Positions 41,965 to 50,934 of a stretch of 64,000 nucleotides of DNA are shown in pieces. The first letter of the stretch is position 1. Each line of letters begins with the position of its first letter. The notes beneath the pieces are model-generated. The model was not told where the DNA came from, searched no databases, and saw only the letters and a list, made by a program, of their open reading frames with translations. The DNA is taken from NCBI GenBank assembly GCA_002309635.1, contig DBXO01000011.1:91787-155786 (forward strand), written 5' to 3'. Made by a program: the position numbers and the translations under genes. This DNA is from Ruminococcus flavefaciens (GTDB taxonomy: Bacteria > Bacillota > Clostridia > Oscillospirales > Ruminococcaceae).

Positions 41965-44019
41965 TCATACAAGAGGGTGCCTGCGGAACTCATATGAGGT
42001 CTCGAAGCTGTCCCAGTCCGCCTTACAGAGCCGGATATTTTCGCGTATCGTAGCCTTTTCTGCGCCGCAGTCCGCCGGAAAGACGGGCAGGGGCAGTCTT
42101 GCCAGGTCACCCGGGTTCATGTTCAGTGTGGGATTGAGTACGCGGGACAGCTCCGAGGCTGCCCTGCTGTTGAGCAGTCCGAGGAGCAGCAGCAGCTCCT
42201 CACCGTCCGAGGGAAACGCACTTGTGCCTGCCACGTTGAACATGAAGTTTTCGTCGTAATATCGCACTGAAAGCTCACCGCTGGTTATCTGCGACCAGCT
42301 CACTGAGGGAATGAAATTATAACCCAGACCCTGCGGACGTGACCGCAGCTTTCCCTTGTCGTCGCGGAAATTCCTGATCCAGTCGCCGTCGTTCTCCCAG
42401 TTCACCACGTATTCGCGGTTTCCGTACCACTTGCGGTAGTCGCCGCCTTTGTTGAGCATGTACCACTTTTTATCACGACTGACCGAAAATGCAGTCTTAT
42501 TTTTTTCAACCTCGTACCACCTGCGCAAAAACCGGTCATTATCGCCGGTGATAAGTCCTTCTTTTACAGGAACTCTTTCCCCAAGCTTATCCCCGCAAAA
42601 CGAGCGTATCATGGCTTTGCTGAGCCAGTACGCCGCCGGAGCTGTCGGTATATTAAGAAAATCAGCAGTATCAGCTTCAAATCTGTAGCCGCAGTTTTTT
42701 TCATTTATAGCCTCGAGGCATTTTTGGCGCTGAAACTCCATATCCCCCTTAAAACCAGAAAGCCGCAGATATACTCCCTTCCCGCAGTCCGACACGTTCC
42801 GCAGAGTAAAGGCGCACAGAGGTACGGTAGCGTCGTCAAAGGCAGAATACTCGAAGTGAATAAGACTCTGTATACTGCATCCGGAATAGATACGTCGGCG
42901 GAGCTTTTCGTAGGATTGCAGGAACAGCCACGTAGATGGCGTAAGAAGCCCGATATATCCGCCCTTTTCGCACATTTCAATACAGCGCACCATGAATACG
43001 GAAAAAAGATCCGCATTGCAGCCCCCGTAGTATCTATTCGTAAACTCCGATAATTCGCAATTCATGGCTGATTTTCCAAGATAGGGCGGATTTGTGACAA
43101 TTATGGTGTACTTTTGCTTCAAAAGCTGACCGATTTTTGCTGTTTTATCATCTGTCACTTCAAGCTCATCGCCGTTTGTGAGTGAACCGATACAACCATT
43201 TACTCCAGCAAAGTCAAAGACCTGCGGAGCGGCAGAAGCTCCGAATTCAGCGGCTTTAAGCCGAAGTGCCGTCTCCGCGGCAGCACATGCACGCTCGTCA
43301 AGCTCCAAACCGAAAAGGTTGTATCTCAGGGTATTTTCAGCCGCCGTTTTGTTGTCACAGCCGCAGCTGCGGTAAAGCTCCATGAACACGTCAAATGCGT
43401 AAAACAGTACATTTCCGCAGCCCATGCAGGGATCAATGAGCTTTATATCCTCCACTCTGACCGTGTTTCCGGCAGTATCTCCGCCTATACAGAACTCGCC
43501 GCCGATACCGTAGCCATGACTCCGCGCAAAGCGCATAAGCGTGTTCTGCACCATATACCGCACTATCCACTCGGGTGTGAATATCTGCGTCGCTGCGGCT
43601 ATCTTGTCAGCGCTCAGCCGCTTGCTGCTCTTAAGCCCAACAGCTATCCCGCTCCTGCAAGGCTCGTTGTAGTACTGGTGGAGCCACGCAAGTGCGCTTA
43701 TATTTCTGAAAGCCCCGTCTCCGAGTGCAATGATCTCCTCTGCCGCGCCCCCCTCGGAAAAAAGCTGTTCAGGTACGGGAATGTCTCCGTAAAGGCTGAA
43801 ACCCCCTCCGTACAGTTCCGCAAGATGACTGCATTTTTCAATGAAAAAATCCCTTCGTTTCTCCTGCGGCTCCGACATCAGCCCCACAATAAAGCCTCTG
43901 TCCGCGGCAGCTGCCGCACATAACCGCATAAATCCAATATAAGCCGATTTTTCATCATTTTTCTCAAGCAGCAGCCCCCTTTGGCGCACTGCAAATTTTT
44001 TCAGTGCCGATATGTCCAT
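41965..44019 (-). CDS. Solitary PglX-like N6-adenine DNA methyltransferase
   Basis: 684 residues from ATG 44019 (MDISALKKFAVRQRGLLLE) with GAGGGG upstream. TQIFTPEWIVRYMVQNTL starts the N6_Mtase region, KLIDPCMGCGNVLFYAFD is the SAM motif I, and IIVTNPPYLGKSAMN is the catalytic NPPY. A target-recognition-like C-terminus follows (GLITGDNDRFLRRWYEVE, LNPTLNMNPGDLARLPLP). The N-terminus and overall order resemble BREX PglX, but it is about half the usual PglX length. No other BREX gene or restriction endonuclease lies nearby. It may be a regulatory orphan methyltransferase or a remnant. Confidence 0.85.
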   Translation of the reverse strand: MDISALKKFAVRQRGLLLEKNDEKSAYIGFMRLCAAAAADRGFIVGLMSEPQEKRRDFFIEKCSHLAELYGGGFSLYGDIPVPEQLFSEGGAAEEIIALGDGAFRNISALAWLHQYYNEPCRSGIAVGLKSSKRLSADKIAAATQIFTPEWIVRYMVQNTLMRFARSHGYGIGGEFCIGGDTAGNTVRVEDIKLIDPCMGCGNVLFYAFDVFMELYRSCGCDNKTAAENTLRYNLFGLELDERACAAAETALRLKAAEFGASAAPQVFDFAGVNGCIGSLTNGDELEVTDDKTAKIGQLLKQKYTIIVTNPPYLGKSAMNCELSEFTNRYYGGCNADLFSVFMVRCIEMCEKGGYIGLLTPSTWLFLQSYEKLRRRIYSGCSIQSLIHFEYSAFDDATVPLCAFTLRNVSDCGKGVYLRLSGFKGDMEFQRQKCLEAINEKNCGYRFEADTADFLNIPTAPAAYWLSKAMIRSFCGDKLGERVPVKEGLITGDNDRFLRRWYEVEKNKTAFSVSRDKKWYMLNKGGDYRKWYGNREYVVNWENDGDWIRNFRDDKGKLRSRPQGLGYNFIPSVSWSQITSGELSVRYYDENFMFNVAGTSAFPSDGEELLLLLGLLNSRAASELSRVLNPTLNMNPGDLARLPLPVFPADCGAEKATIRENIRLCKADWDSFETSYEFRRHPLV

Positions 44020-44038
44020 AATACCCCTCACAATTTCC

Positions 44039-44063
44039 AAAGGCGGACATATAGTCCGCCTTT
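44039..44063 (-). terminator. Hairpin between GNAT and methyltransferase genes
   Basis: AAAGGCGGAC-TATAT-GTCCGCCTTT on the minus strand, with only three T after the stem. A partial terminator. Confidence 0.6.
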
Positions 44064-44071
44064 TGTCTTAC

Positions 44072-44569
44072 TCAGATATGAAGCTCCACAAATACAGCCT
44101 CAAAAACTATTTTTCCGTAGTCACGGGAATACTGCCCCGTATGCTCCTGAACGAATCCGCATTTTTCAAGGACTCTGCCCGAGGCGCCGTTCTCCTTTGC
44201 ATAAAAAGCCGTAAAATCATGTACTTTCAACTCATTGTAAGCCCAGTCAATAATGCCCCGGACTGCCTCCGTTGCAAAGCCTTTGCGCCAGAACCTGCGA
44301 TTGATATTGTAGCCTATCTCGTAAGCCTTGTCCTTTTCGCTCCATTCGAGACTGATATCGCCTATGACCCTGCCTGTTTCCCTGAGTTCAATGGCATACT
44401 TGTCATTATCCGCGATCCATTCGCCTATCCTCTCCCGGACTTCCGCAACGCTTCCATCGCAGGGATAAGGCATGAATCTGTTAACCTCAGGGTCGGAACG
44501 CCATTCAAACACGTCCTCAGCATCGCCGGTACGAAACGGACGTATATAAAGTCTCTCTGTATTAATCAC
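44072..44569 (-). CDS. RimJ/RimL-type GNAT acetyltransferase
   Basis: 165 residues with GTG start at 44569. TERLYIRPFRTGDAEDVFEWRSDPEV is the typical RimJ/RimL opening. The acetyl-CoA region is IGYNINRRFWRKGFATEAVRGIIDWA, and VLEKCGFVQEH closes the fold. It may acetylate a ribosomal protein, another N-terminus or a small molecule. It starts 10 bases after xylB ends and is probably in that unit; the ribosome binding site is weak. Confidence 0.88.
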   Translation of the reverse strand: MINTERLYIRPFRTGDAEDVFEWRSDPEVNRFMPYPCDGSVAEVRERIGEWIADNDKYAIELRETGRVIGDISLEWSEKDKAYEIGYNINRRFWRKGFATEAVRGIIDWAYNELKVHDFTAFYAKENGASGRVLEKCGFVQEHTGQYSRDYGKIVFEAVFVELHI

Positions 44570-44578
44570 AGTGTCTTA

Positions 44579-46102
44579 TCAGAGAGTTGCAAGCTTTGCG
44601 TACTGAGCCTTGAGTGCGGGATATATCTCTCTGTAGAGCTGATAATACTTCTCGTATTCGGGAACGTTCTCAGCCTTCGGAGCCTGTACCTTGTCAGTCT
44701 TTATGATAGCTCCGCACGCCTCTGATACGCTGCTGTAGAGATCTGCGCCTACACTTGCAAGGATAGCGACGCCAAGTGCGGGACCTTCCTTTGAAGCAAC
44801 AGTCTTTACGTTGCAATTGTAGAGGTCAGCAAGCATGCTTCTCCAGAGCGGTGACGATCCGCCGCCGCCGCAGGCCATCATGTCGCTTACGTTTACGTTC
44901 ATTTCGCGGAATACCTCAACACAGTCGCGGAGCGAGTAAGTAACGCCCTCCATTACGGCACGCAGCATGTCCTTTCTTGTATGGATAGCTGAAAGTCCGA
45001 AGAATACGCCTCTTGCGTCGGGATCAAGATGAGGAGTTCTCTCGCCCATGAGGTATGGCAGGTAGAGAAGTCTGTTTGCGCCTACGGGAACTGTCTCAGC
45101 CTGCTTGTCCATGAGGTAGTACTCGTCAACGCCCATGAGCTTGGCCGTTTCCTTTTCTGTCATGCAGAAGTTGTCTCTGAACCACTTAAGCGAGAGACCC
45201 GCGCCCTGTGTAACACCCATAACGTGCCATGTATTGGGTACGGCGGCACAGCAGGTATGAACTCTGCCCTTCTTGTCGATAGATATATTTGAAGTATGAG
45301 CGAATACAACGCCCGATGTTCCTATAGTTGTGAAAGCCTTTCCGTCCTCGACAACGCCTGTACCAACAGCAGCAGCAGCATTGTCTCCTGCGCCGCCTAC
45401 TACGATAGTACCCTCGCAGAGGCCGAGAGTATCAGCCATTTTCTTTGTGAGCTTTCCTGTTACCTCGCAGCTCTCGTGTACCTTGCCCAGCCAGCTCTTG
45501 TCTATCTCAAAAGCGCTGAGAAGCTCGTCTGACCACTTGCGGTTAGGTACGTCAAGAAGCTGCATGCCCGAAGCGTCTGAAACTTCAGTAGCGTACTCGC
45601 CTGTGAGGATAAGTCTGAGATAGTCCTTGGGGAGGAGGATATGAGCTACCTTTGAGTAGATTTCGGGCTCGTTGTTCTTAACCCAGAGTATCTTTGCAGC
45701 TGTCCAGCCTGTGAGGGCAGGGTTGGCAGTTATCTCCACCAGCTTGTCTCTGCCTACGATACGGTTCATTTCCTCAACCTCGGCAGCTGTTCTCTGATCG
45801 CACCAGATAATGGAACGACGAAGCACGTTGTTGTCATTGTCCAGCATTACGAGACCATGCATCTGTCCCGAGATACCGATACCCTTAACGTCCTCCTTCT
45901 TTACGCCGCTCTTTGCCATAACAGCCTTTACAGTTTCGATCATTGCATTTGCCCAGTCGGCAGGCTCCTGCTCAGCATAGCCGTTCTTTGGCTGATACAT
46001 GGGGTATTCGATGGTCTTTGAAGCGATAACGCTTCCCTTTTCGTCAAAAAGAACTGTTTTTGTACCGCTTGTACCGCAGTCAACTCCTATTACATATGCC
46101 AT
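44579..46102 (-). CDS. xylB: Xylulokinase (FGGY family)
   Basis: 507 residues. Phosphorylates D-xylulose to xylulose 5-phosphate, entering the pentose phosphate route after xylose isomerase. IGVDCGTSGTKTVLFDEKG is the N-terminal phosphate loop, GISGQMHGLVMLD the substrate region, TGWTAAKILWVKNNEPE is XylB-like, and MACGGGGSSPLWRSMLADLYN is the second phosphate motif. The ribosome binding site is AAAGGAG. Xylose isomerase and transporters are not in this window, so xylB is isolated from the rest of the pathway here. Confidence 0.95.
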   Translation of the reverse strand: MAYVIGVDCGTSGTKTVLFDEKGSVIASKTIEYPMYQPKNGYAEQEPADWANAMIETVKAVMAKSGVKKEDVKGIGISGQMHGLVMLDNDNNVLRRSIIWCDQRTAAEVEEMNRIVGRDKLVEITANPALTGWTAAKILWVKNNEPEIYSKVAHILLPKDYLRLILTGEYATEVSDASGMQLLDVPNRKWSDELLSAFEIDKSWLGKVHESCEVTGKLTKKMADTLGLCEGTIVVGGAGDNAAAAVGTGVVEDGKAFTTIGTSGVVFAHTSNISIDKKGRVHTCCAAVPNTWHVMGVTQGAGLSLKWFRDNFCMTEKETAKLMGVDEYYLMDKQAETVPVGANRLLYLPYLMGERTPHLDPDARGVFFGLSAIHTRKDMLRAVMEGVTYSLRDCVEVFREMNVNVSDMMACGGGGSSPLWRSMLADLYNCNVKTVASKEGPALGVAILASVGADLYSSVSEACGAIIKTDKVQAPKAENVPEYEKYYQLYREIYPALKAQYAKLATL

Positions 46103-46163
46103 ATTTTAGCAACTCCTTTTGTATATTTTACAGGATACTCACCTGCATTATTCTCTGTTAAAC

Positions 46164-46192
46164 ATAATAAACTATATCAGCAATTTTTGCAA
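46164..46192 (-). promoter_or_regulatory. xylB promoter
   Basis: Minus strand TTGCAA, 17 bases, TATTAT. Confidence 0.75.
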
Positions 46193-46261
46193 GACGTTTT
46201 TTGCTCATTTTTTTACATTCTGCGCTTCTTTTGCGGTCTTATATATCAATATAAGAATCAG

Positions 46262-46301
46262 GCGCTGCGAGCCGTCCCGTAACGGGACCTGTCCACAGCG
46301 C
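46262..46301. other. Two-tier hairpin between membrane-protein gene and xylB
   Basis: Outer arms GCGCTG/CAGCGC enclose an inner GTCCCG-TAA-CGGGAC stem. No T run on either strand. It lies 17 bases after the stop of the 479-residue membrane protein and could be a transcript 3' end structure. Confidence 0.5.
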
Positions 46302-46317
46302 TCTGTGATACATATTC

Positions 46318-47757
46318 TTATGATTTCGATCTGAGCAGATCAAGCGAGAGCTTTCTTGAATTTACATTGTAATAATCCTCAAGCTCTGCAACATAATAGC
46401 GGAAAACCACCTTTGTTATGCTGTTGTCTGGCTTTGTCTCCTCGGGAGCGGGCTGTTCTGCCTGCGGCTGGGGCTCTGCCTCACCGTTTTCCTCTTCAGC
46501 CGGCTGCTCCTGAGCCTCTTCCGCGGGTGCCTCCGCAGGAGCTGTAGTCTGCGGCTCCGCAGGCTTTTCCTCCTTGGGCTGCTCACCCTCCTCCGAATCC
46601 TCGGCAGGGTGGATAACGATCGTCATCACATCGCCGCTGTCAGAAACTCCGAGGTCTGCAAGCTGCGCGTCCGTAAGAGTATTGAGCATTACAGTATGAC
46701 TCTTCTGCACGTTGAAATATGTTATGCCCGTTGGCGGGTCAACATTCTTGTTGTTGAAGTATTTGAGCGCCTTTGGCTTCATCTCATTGAAGTAAATAGT
46801 AGCTCCCGGCTCGCTGCCATTCTTCTTGACAAGCTCGGGGGACGGATCCTTAACATAGTATCTTCCGTCGGGATCCTTGCCTATGCCGAAAAAGTCCAGC
46901 TGCTTCTGATCCAGCTCGTCTATGCGGACCGGATCTACCTGTGAGGCCGTCCTGTTGAGGGCGAACTTACGGCTTGCGGAGAGATTTGTGAGCATGAGCT
47001 TGTTATCGTAGGTGTAGCCAAGCTTCTGCAGTTCCTCGTCTGTAAGCGTGACCTCTATCTTGTCGGATATGGAATTATAGAACTTCGTGATATCCTGACG
47101 TGTCTGGGTTTCCCACTTTACCTCTACGTCGCCGACGGTAGGTCTTGTGGTGTATACGATACGCTCAAGATTCTTGAGCCTGAAGGTGGCAAAGGAATTC
47201 TTGATATCAGCAGTATTGGGTTCAACATATACCGATGTGCTGCCGTCAGAGGAATCCTCGGTGTTTACTATTCTGTAGCGGTAGTCTCCCGACGGGGAGG
47301 TACCCGAGGCAATGACCTCGTCCTTGCTCGAGGCTACGAAGAACGACGTGAACATGAAGTAGCCGAGGGCTGCGAAAATATACGAAAGAAGTATGACGGT
47401 TGCGAGAGCCGTTTTGATTCCCTCTCCCGCTCCAGACATGAGCAGTATCACTATACCGCAGATGATTATGGGTATTATCATGCCCCATTCGCCGAAATAC
47501 AGCAGGACCACAGGCAGCATGGCGGGCAGTATCAGAAAGCTGCATATCCGCGTGAGTATCTGCTTCCTTGTGTAAAGCATCACGATTATCGCCACAAGAG
47601 ATATGCAGGAAAGGATGATACACAGCGAGGTGCGGTCGCGTATGGAGATATTGTAAAAAATTGAAAGGTAACAGAGCCTGATGACGAAGTATGTATAGAC
47701 TACGCTTAATACCGACACCACTCTCTTGGTCCAGACATTTGCAAATAAACTTTTCAT
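46318..47757 (-). CDS. Membrane protein with acidic low-complexity insert, function unknown
   Basis: 479 residues. Four hydrophobic segments lie between about 12 and 140 (SVVYTYFVIRLCYLSIFY, LCIILSCISLVAIIVMLY, FLILPAMLPVVLLYFGEWGMIIPIIICGIVILL, TVILLSYIFAALGYFMF). A large exterior domain of about 240 residues follows. A Glu/Pro/Ala-rich stretch (about 400-445) comes before a final 30-residue block VVFRYYVAELEDYYNVNSRKL. The exterior repeats a TLTDEELQKLGY / TLTDAQLADLGV motif. No family recognised. Own promoter. Confidence 0.78.
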   Translation of the reverse strand: MKSLFANVWTKRVVSVLSVVYTYFVIRLCYLSIFYNISIRDRTSLCIILSCISLVAIIVMLYTRKQILTRICSFLILPAMLPVVLLYFGEWGMIIPIIICGIVILLMSGAGEGIKTALATVILLSYIFAALGYFMFTSFFVASSKDEVIASGTSPSGDYRYRIVNTEDSSDGSTSVYVEPNTADIKNSFATFRLKNLERIVYTTRPTVGDVEVKWETQTRQDITKFYNSISDKIEVTLTDEELQKLGYTYDNKLMLTNLSASRKFALNRTASQVDPVRIDELDQKQLDFFGIGKDPDGRYYVKDPSPELVKKNGSEPGATIYFNEMKPKALKYFNNKNVDPPTGITYFNVQKSHTVMLNTLTDAQLADLGVSDSGDVMTIVIHPAEDSEEGEQPKEEKPAEPQTTAPAEAPAEEAQEQPAEEENGEAEPQPQAEQPAPEETKPDNSITKVVFRYYVAELEDYYNVNSRKLSLDLLRSKS

Positions 47758-47819
47758 TATTGCCTCCGAATATCGATTATCTATATAAAAGCTATGCGGC
47801 TGAAAGTCACATATAATAT

Positions 47820-47848
47820 ATTATATCATTTTTCATCTCAGGTTACAA
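47820..47848 (-). promoter_or_regulatory. Promoter of 479-residue membrane protein
   Basis: Minus strand TTGTAA, 17 bases, TATAAT. Confidence 0.75.
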
Positions 47849-47882
47849 GCTATTTTTGAAATTTTTGCAAAAAAACTTTTGC

Positions 47883-47911
47883 TTTACAAAAGTCCGCAAT
47901 AAATGTATAAT
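47883..47911 (+). promoter_or_regulatory. vanZ-family gene promoter
   Basis: TTTACA, 17 bases, TATAAT. Confidence 0.8.
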
Positions 47912-47942
47912 GTAAAGAGCACGATTTGAAAGGAAAGATCTT

Positions 47943-48446
47943 ATGCCGAAAAGAACAAGGCTCAGCAGGACGCAGAAAGTATTCCTCCTGCTCACTTTAG
48001 CTGTTATGGTTACTATATTCTGTCTGTCGGCTCAGGACGCGAGCCGCTCATCACAGACCAGCAGCCGTCTTACCGGGCTGTTCATAAAAATATTTTTCAC
48101 CGATTACGACAGCTGCTCTCCCGAAAAGCAGCAGGAGCTCTGGGGCAGGGCTTCGTTCATAGTCCGCAAGCTTGCACATTTCTCAATATATACGGCTCTC
48201 GGCTTCTGCGCCTCGTTCACAGCCGGAAAAAGAAAGGCTTTTTCAGTAAAAAGCCTTTGCGTTGTGATATTCGGTTTCCTGTACGCCTGCTCGGACGAAT
48301 TCCATCAGAGCTTCTCCGCAGGCCGCTCCTGTGAGTTCCGCGATATGATGATAGATACCGGAGGGGCATTCACGGGTATGCTCATATCCCTTGTGCTTAT
48401 GGCAATAACTGCCCTTTTTGTCCGCAAACGGCGTAAGAGTGAATAG
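47943..48446 (+). CDS. VanZ-family membrane protein
   Basis: 167 residues with four membrane helices. FCLSAQDASRSSQTS is the family-typical segment after helix 1. VRKLAHFSIYTALGFCASF and YACSDEFHQSFSAGRSCEFRDMMIDTGGAFTGML hold the conserved Lys-His, Asp-Glu-x-x-Gln and Arg-Asp residues. VanZ of the vancomycin cluster gives teicoplanin resistance, but most members are housekeeping proteins of unknown function, and no van genes lie nearby. Confidence 0.9.
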   Translation: MPKRTRLSRTQKVFLLLTLAVMVTIFCLSAQDASRSSQTSSRLTGLFIKIFFTDYDSCSPEKQQELWGRASFIVRKLAHFSIYTALGFCASFTAGKRKAFSVKSLCVVIFGFLYACSDEFHQSFSAGRSCEFRDMMIDTGGAFTGMLISLVLMAITALFVRKRRKSE

Positions 48447-48500
48447 CAGAACCAAGAACCAAAAGCTGAACCGGCGGATTATCCGCACATAAATGCTGAA

Positions 48501-48537
48501 AAGCCCGCAGGAAGCAAGGCTTCTTACGGGCTTTTTT
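48501..48537 (+). terminator. Terminator of vanZ-family gene
   Basis: AAGCCCG.AGGAAGC-AAG-GCTTCTTACGGGC followed by TTTTTT; it lies between convergent genes. Confidence 0.85.
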
Positions 48538-48544
48538 GCTTAAT

Positions 48545-49765
48545 TTACTGCATTCCGCCTCTTACATAGAAGTTATCCTGTATAATGAGAGCGCAGCCGC
48601 CGAGGAAATTGTTCTTTCCGTCCAGCTTGCTCAGTACGACTCTGTCTGCTATCTCTTCACTTACAAGACGTATCATCTCACGCTTGCAGTAGTCAAACTG
48701 CTTCTCGTTGAGCTTGAAGTTATGAAGAACTATCTTCTTTGCAAAATGGCTGATTGCCAGATTGTTGATCAGTACAGTATACTTCGCGATAAGGTCGTCA
48801 ACTACATTCTTGACAGCTTCCTCGCCTCTCATAAGCGCCATAAATACGTTTTCGGTATTTATCGCTGTCTTATCGCCCTCTGTAAGCTCATAGAGAACGG
48901 GCGTCTTGTCCTTCGAGTAGATTTCGTAGAATGCGTTGAGCATTGCATTTCTTGAAAGCTCAGCCTTTACCGAGCCGTTGGGATAGCCCTCATAGGACTT
49001 TCCGTTGGGACATACTATATATCTTTCGATAGTTGACGTATATGATACATAGTCTGCCGAAAGTTCATTCTTATTGATGATAGCGAGGTTCACCTGATTA
49101 CCGTTGTGGATAAACGCCTGATTGGTCTGATATCCGTTCAGTGTTCTGAAATCGTTGCTCGCCAGAGCCATAAGACCTATCGCGTTGCCGCAGTGTATCT
49201 CGAAATCGAGACCGCCTGACAGCTTGTCGATAAAGTTGGTGAAATCAAGTACTCCATCCTTGTAGAATATCTTGAGCTTGCCCCACATTGACGGAACTAC
49301 GCCCACGCCCAGTCCGAGGATCTTATCCTTTGTAAGAGCGCTGTTTTCCACCATCTCATTACTGGTCTTGATTATGTAATTGATGATGTCCTTGCTTGTA
49401 GTCCTGTCATCAATGACCATGCTTGCCTTGTCGAGAACTTCTGAATTGAGGTTGGTAAGGCCTATGCTTACTTCCCTCTCATCTACAGTAGCACCGAGTG
49501 CAAAGCGGCTGTTCACATTTATATCAATGAGGATCTTTCTTCTGCCCTTCTGGAGCTTCTCCGTATTTACAGGAGCCTCTCCGATCTCGACGAGAACACC
49601 CTCCTCGATCATTTCATTCGTGATGATCGTGACAGCAGCTCTTGTGATCTCCAGTGCACTTGCCACATCGACTCTGGAAATAGGTCCCGATTCTCTGATC
49701 ACCCTGAGAATCTGCATTCTGTTTCTTCTTTTCAGATCAAGCTTACTAATACCTCTTTTTTCCAT
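48545..49765 (-). CDS. ROK-like (NagC/XylR-type) transcriptional regulator, degenerate sugar domain
   Basis: 406 residues from ATG 49765 (MEKRGISKLD). Helix-turn-helix: RNRMQILRVIRESGPISRVDVASALEITRAAVTIITNEMIEEG. The ROK fold follows (GRRKILIDINVNSRFALGATVDEREVSIGLTN, ILGLGVGVVPSM), but the zinc motif CxCGxxGC and the ExGH of ROK sugar kinases/repressors are not present. It therefore probably does not bind sugar in the classical way. It is likely autoregulated through the inverted repeat upstream. Confidence 0.85.
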   Translation of the reverse strand: MEKRGISKLDLKRRNRMQILRVIRESGPISRVDVASALEITRAAVTIITNEMIEEGVLVEIGEAPVNTEKLQKGRRKILIDINVNSRFALGATVDEREVSIGLTNLNSEVLDKASMVIDDRTTSKDIINYIIKTSNEMVENSALTKDKILGLGVGVVPSMWGKLKIFYKDGVLDFTNFIDKLSGGLDFEIHCGNAIGLMALASNDFRTLNGYQTNQAFIHNGNQVNLAIINKNELSADYVSYTSTIERYIVCPNGKSYEGYPNGSVKAELSRNAMLNAFYEIYSKDKTPVLYELTEGDKTAINTENVFMALMRGEEAVKNVVDDLIAKYTVLINNLAISHFAKKIVLHNFKLNEKQFDYCKREMIRLVSEEIADRVVLSKLDGKNNFLGGCALIIQDNFYVRGGMQ

Positions 49766-49852
49766 ACAACAACAACTCCATTTCTTCTTGATTAATTGTG
49801 TTTTACGTGAAGTTCGCACTGTACAATCTACATATCCCCGTTAATTCTTATA

Positions 49853-49877
49853 GCCTCCTGATGTGGCTATAACTGAC
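49853..49877. promoter_or_regulatory. Inverted repeat upstream of ROK-like gene
   Basis: TTATAGCC-9-GGCTATAA, about 90 bases before the start codon. A TTGACA box lies further upstream on the minus strand at 49900-49905 but its -10 partner is poor. Candidate operator. Confidence 0.5.
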
Positions 49878-50003
49878 CGTATAATTTTATCTTTTTATTG
49901 TCAAACTATTCTTCTTTAACGTAATTATATTATAACACAATATTATTAAATTTCAAACATTTTAGGGCAATTTTTTATAAAATCAGCGTTTTTTACAAAC
50001 CTT

Positions 50004-50933
50004 TTATAGTATTTTTGTTAAATATTCCGTAGCTTCAACAACGAGGGGAAGACTGCCAACTGATAGTATGGTTCCGGCGGCAAAAATTTCCGATGCGTAT
50101 ATTGAGTTTTTTCCGTAACGCAGGCTGAGAAGAGTGCACATGGTTGCGGGAGGTGCCGCAACGGCTACAAGGACAGTCATGCGGACCCGCTCATCTACGC
50201 CTGTTAACAGGGCAAGAGGTACTGAAATTATCAGCGGCACCACTATGAGCTTGAGCAGGCACACATAGTACACCCTGTAGTTTTTCACCAGTCTCTTCAA
50301 GTTCGTTCCTGCTATCGTTACTCCCGAAACTATCATTGCCATGGGAGTGTTGACCTCCTTTATGAGCCCGAGAGCCTCCGAGGCCGCCGACGGCAGGCGT
50401 ATACGCAGGAAAAAGGTGATGATACCCAGCACTATCGCTATTATCGTGGGGGAATAGAAGACCTTTACCACCTGTCTGAAGTCCTTTTCACCCGAAATGA
50501 GTATTACTCCGTGAGTCCATACAATAAGATTGAATACCGTTATGAACGCAGTAAGGTAGAATACTCCCTCGTCGCCGTATACTGCGTTCACAAGAGGGAT
50601 ACCCATGAAGCCGCAGTTGGAGTATACCGACGAGAACCGCTCTATCTCCGACTCACGCCCCTCCTTTCTGCGCACGAACACATAGGAAAGAAGTATCGCC
50701 GCCGTCATGGCTCCGAGAGCTATGACAAAGGTAAGCAGCAGGTTCCTTACAAGCTCGGGACGGTAGTCAGTCTGATAGGACATGAATATCACCACCGGAT
50801 TTACTACCTGAAGCACAAATTTTGAAAGGTCCTTGTTTGAAGTTTCGCTTATAAGCTTTGTTTTTGCGCACAAAATGCCTACCGATATCAGGATAAGCAT
50901 TATTGCGGTCTTATATAATATGGTTGACGCCAT
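50004..50933 (-). CDS. AEC-family (auxin efflux carrier-like) transporter
   Basis: 309 residues with about ten membrane helices and no other domain. FVLQVVNPVVIFMSYQT, YSNCGFMGIPLVNAVYGDEGVFYLTAFITVFNL and NTPMAMIVSGVTIAG are typical of the AEC/bile-acid transporter superfamily, whose bacterial members export organic acids or malonate. Substrate unknown. The start codon comes one base after the YfhO stop, with GGAGG inside the YfhO end, so it is translationally linked to it. Confidence 0.9.
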   Translation of the reverse strand: MASTILYKTAIMLILISVGILCAKTKLISETSNKDLSKFVLQVVNPVVIFMSYQTDYRPELVRNLLLTFVIALGAMTAAILLSYVFVRRKEGRESEIERFSSVYSNCGFMGIPLVNAVYGDEGVFYLTAFITVFNLIVWTHGVILISGEKDFRQVVKVFYSPTIIAIVLGIITFFLRIRLPSAASEALGLIKEVNTPMAMIVSGVTIAGTNLKRLVKNYRVYYVCLLKLIVVPLIISVPLALLTGVDERVRMTVLVAVAAPPATMCTLLSLRYGKNSIYASEIFAAGTILSVGSLPLVVEATEYLTKIL

Positions 50934-50934
50934 T

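Noticed and set aside
41965..44019. BREX defence locus
   Set aside because: Only a PglX-like methyltransferase is present; no brxA, brxB, brxC, pglZ or brxL nearby.
47943..48446. Glycopeptide resistance via vanZ
   Set aside because: VanZ-family proteins are common housekeeping membrane proteins; no vanH, vanA/B, vanX or vanRS in the window.
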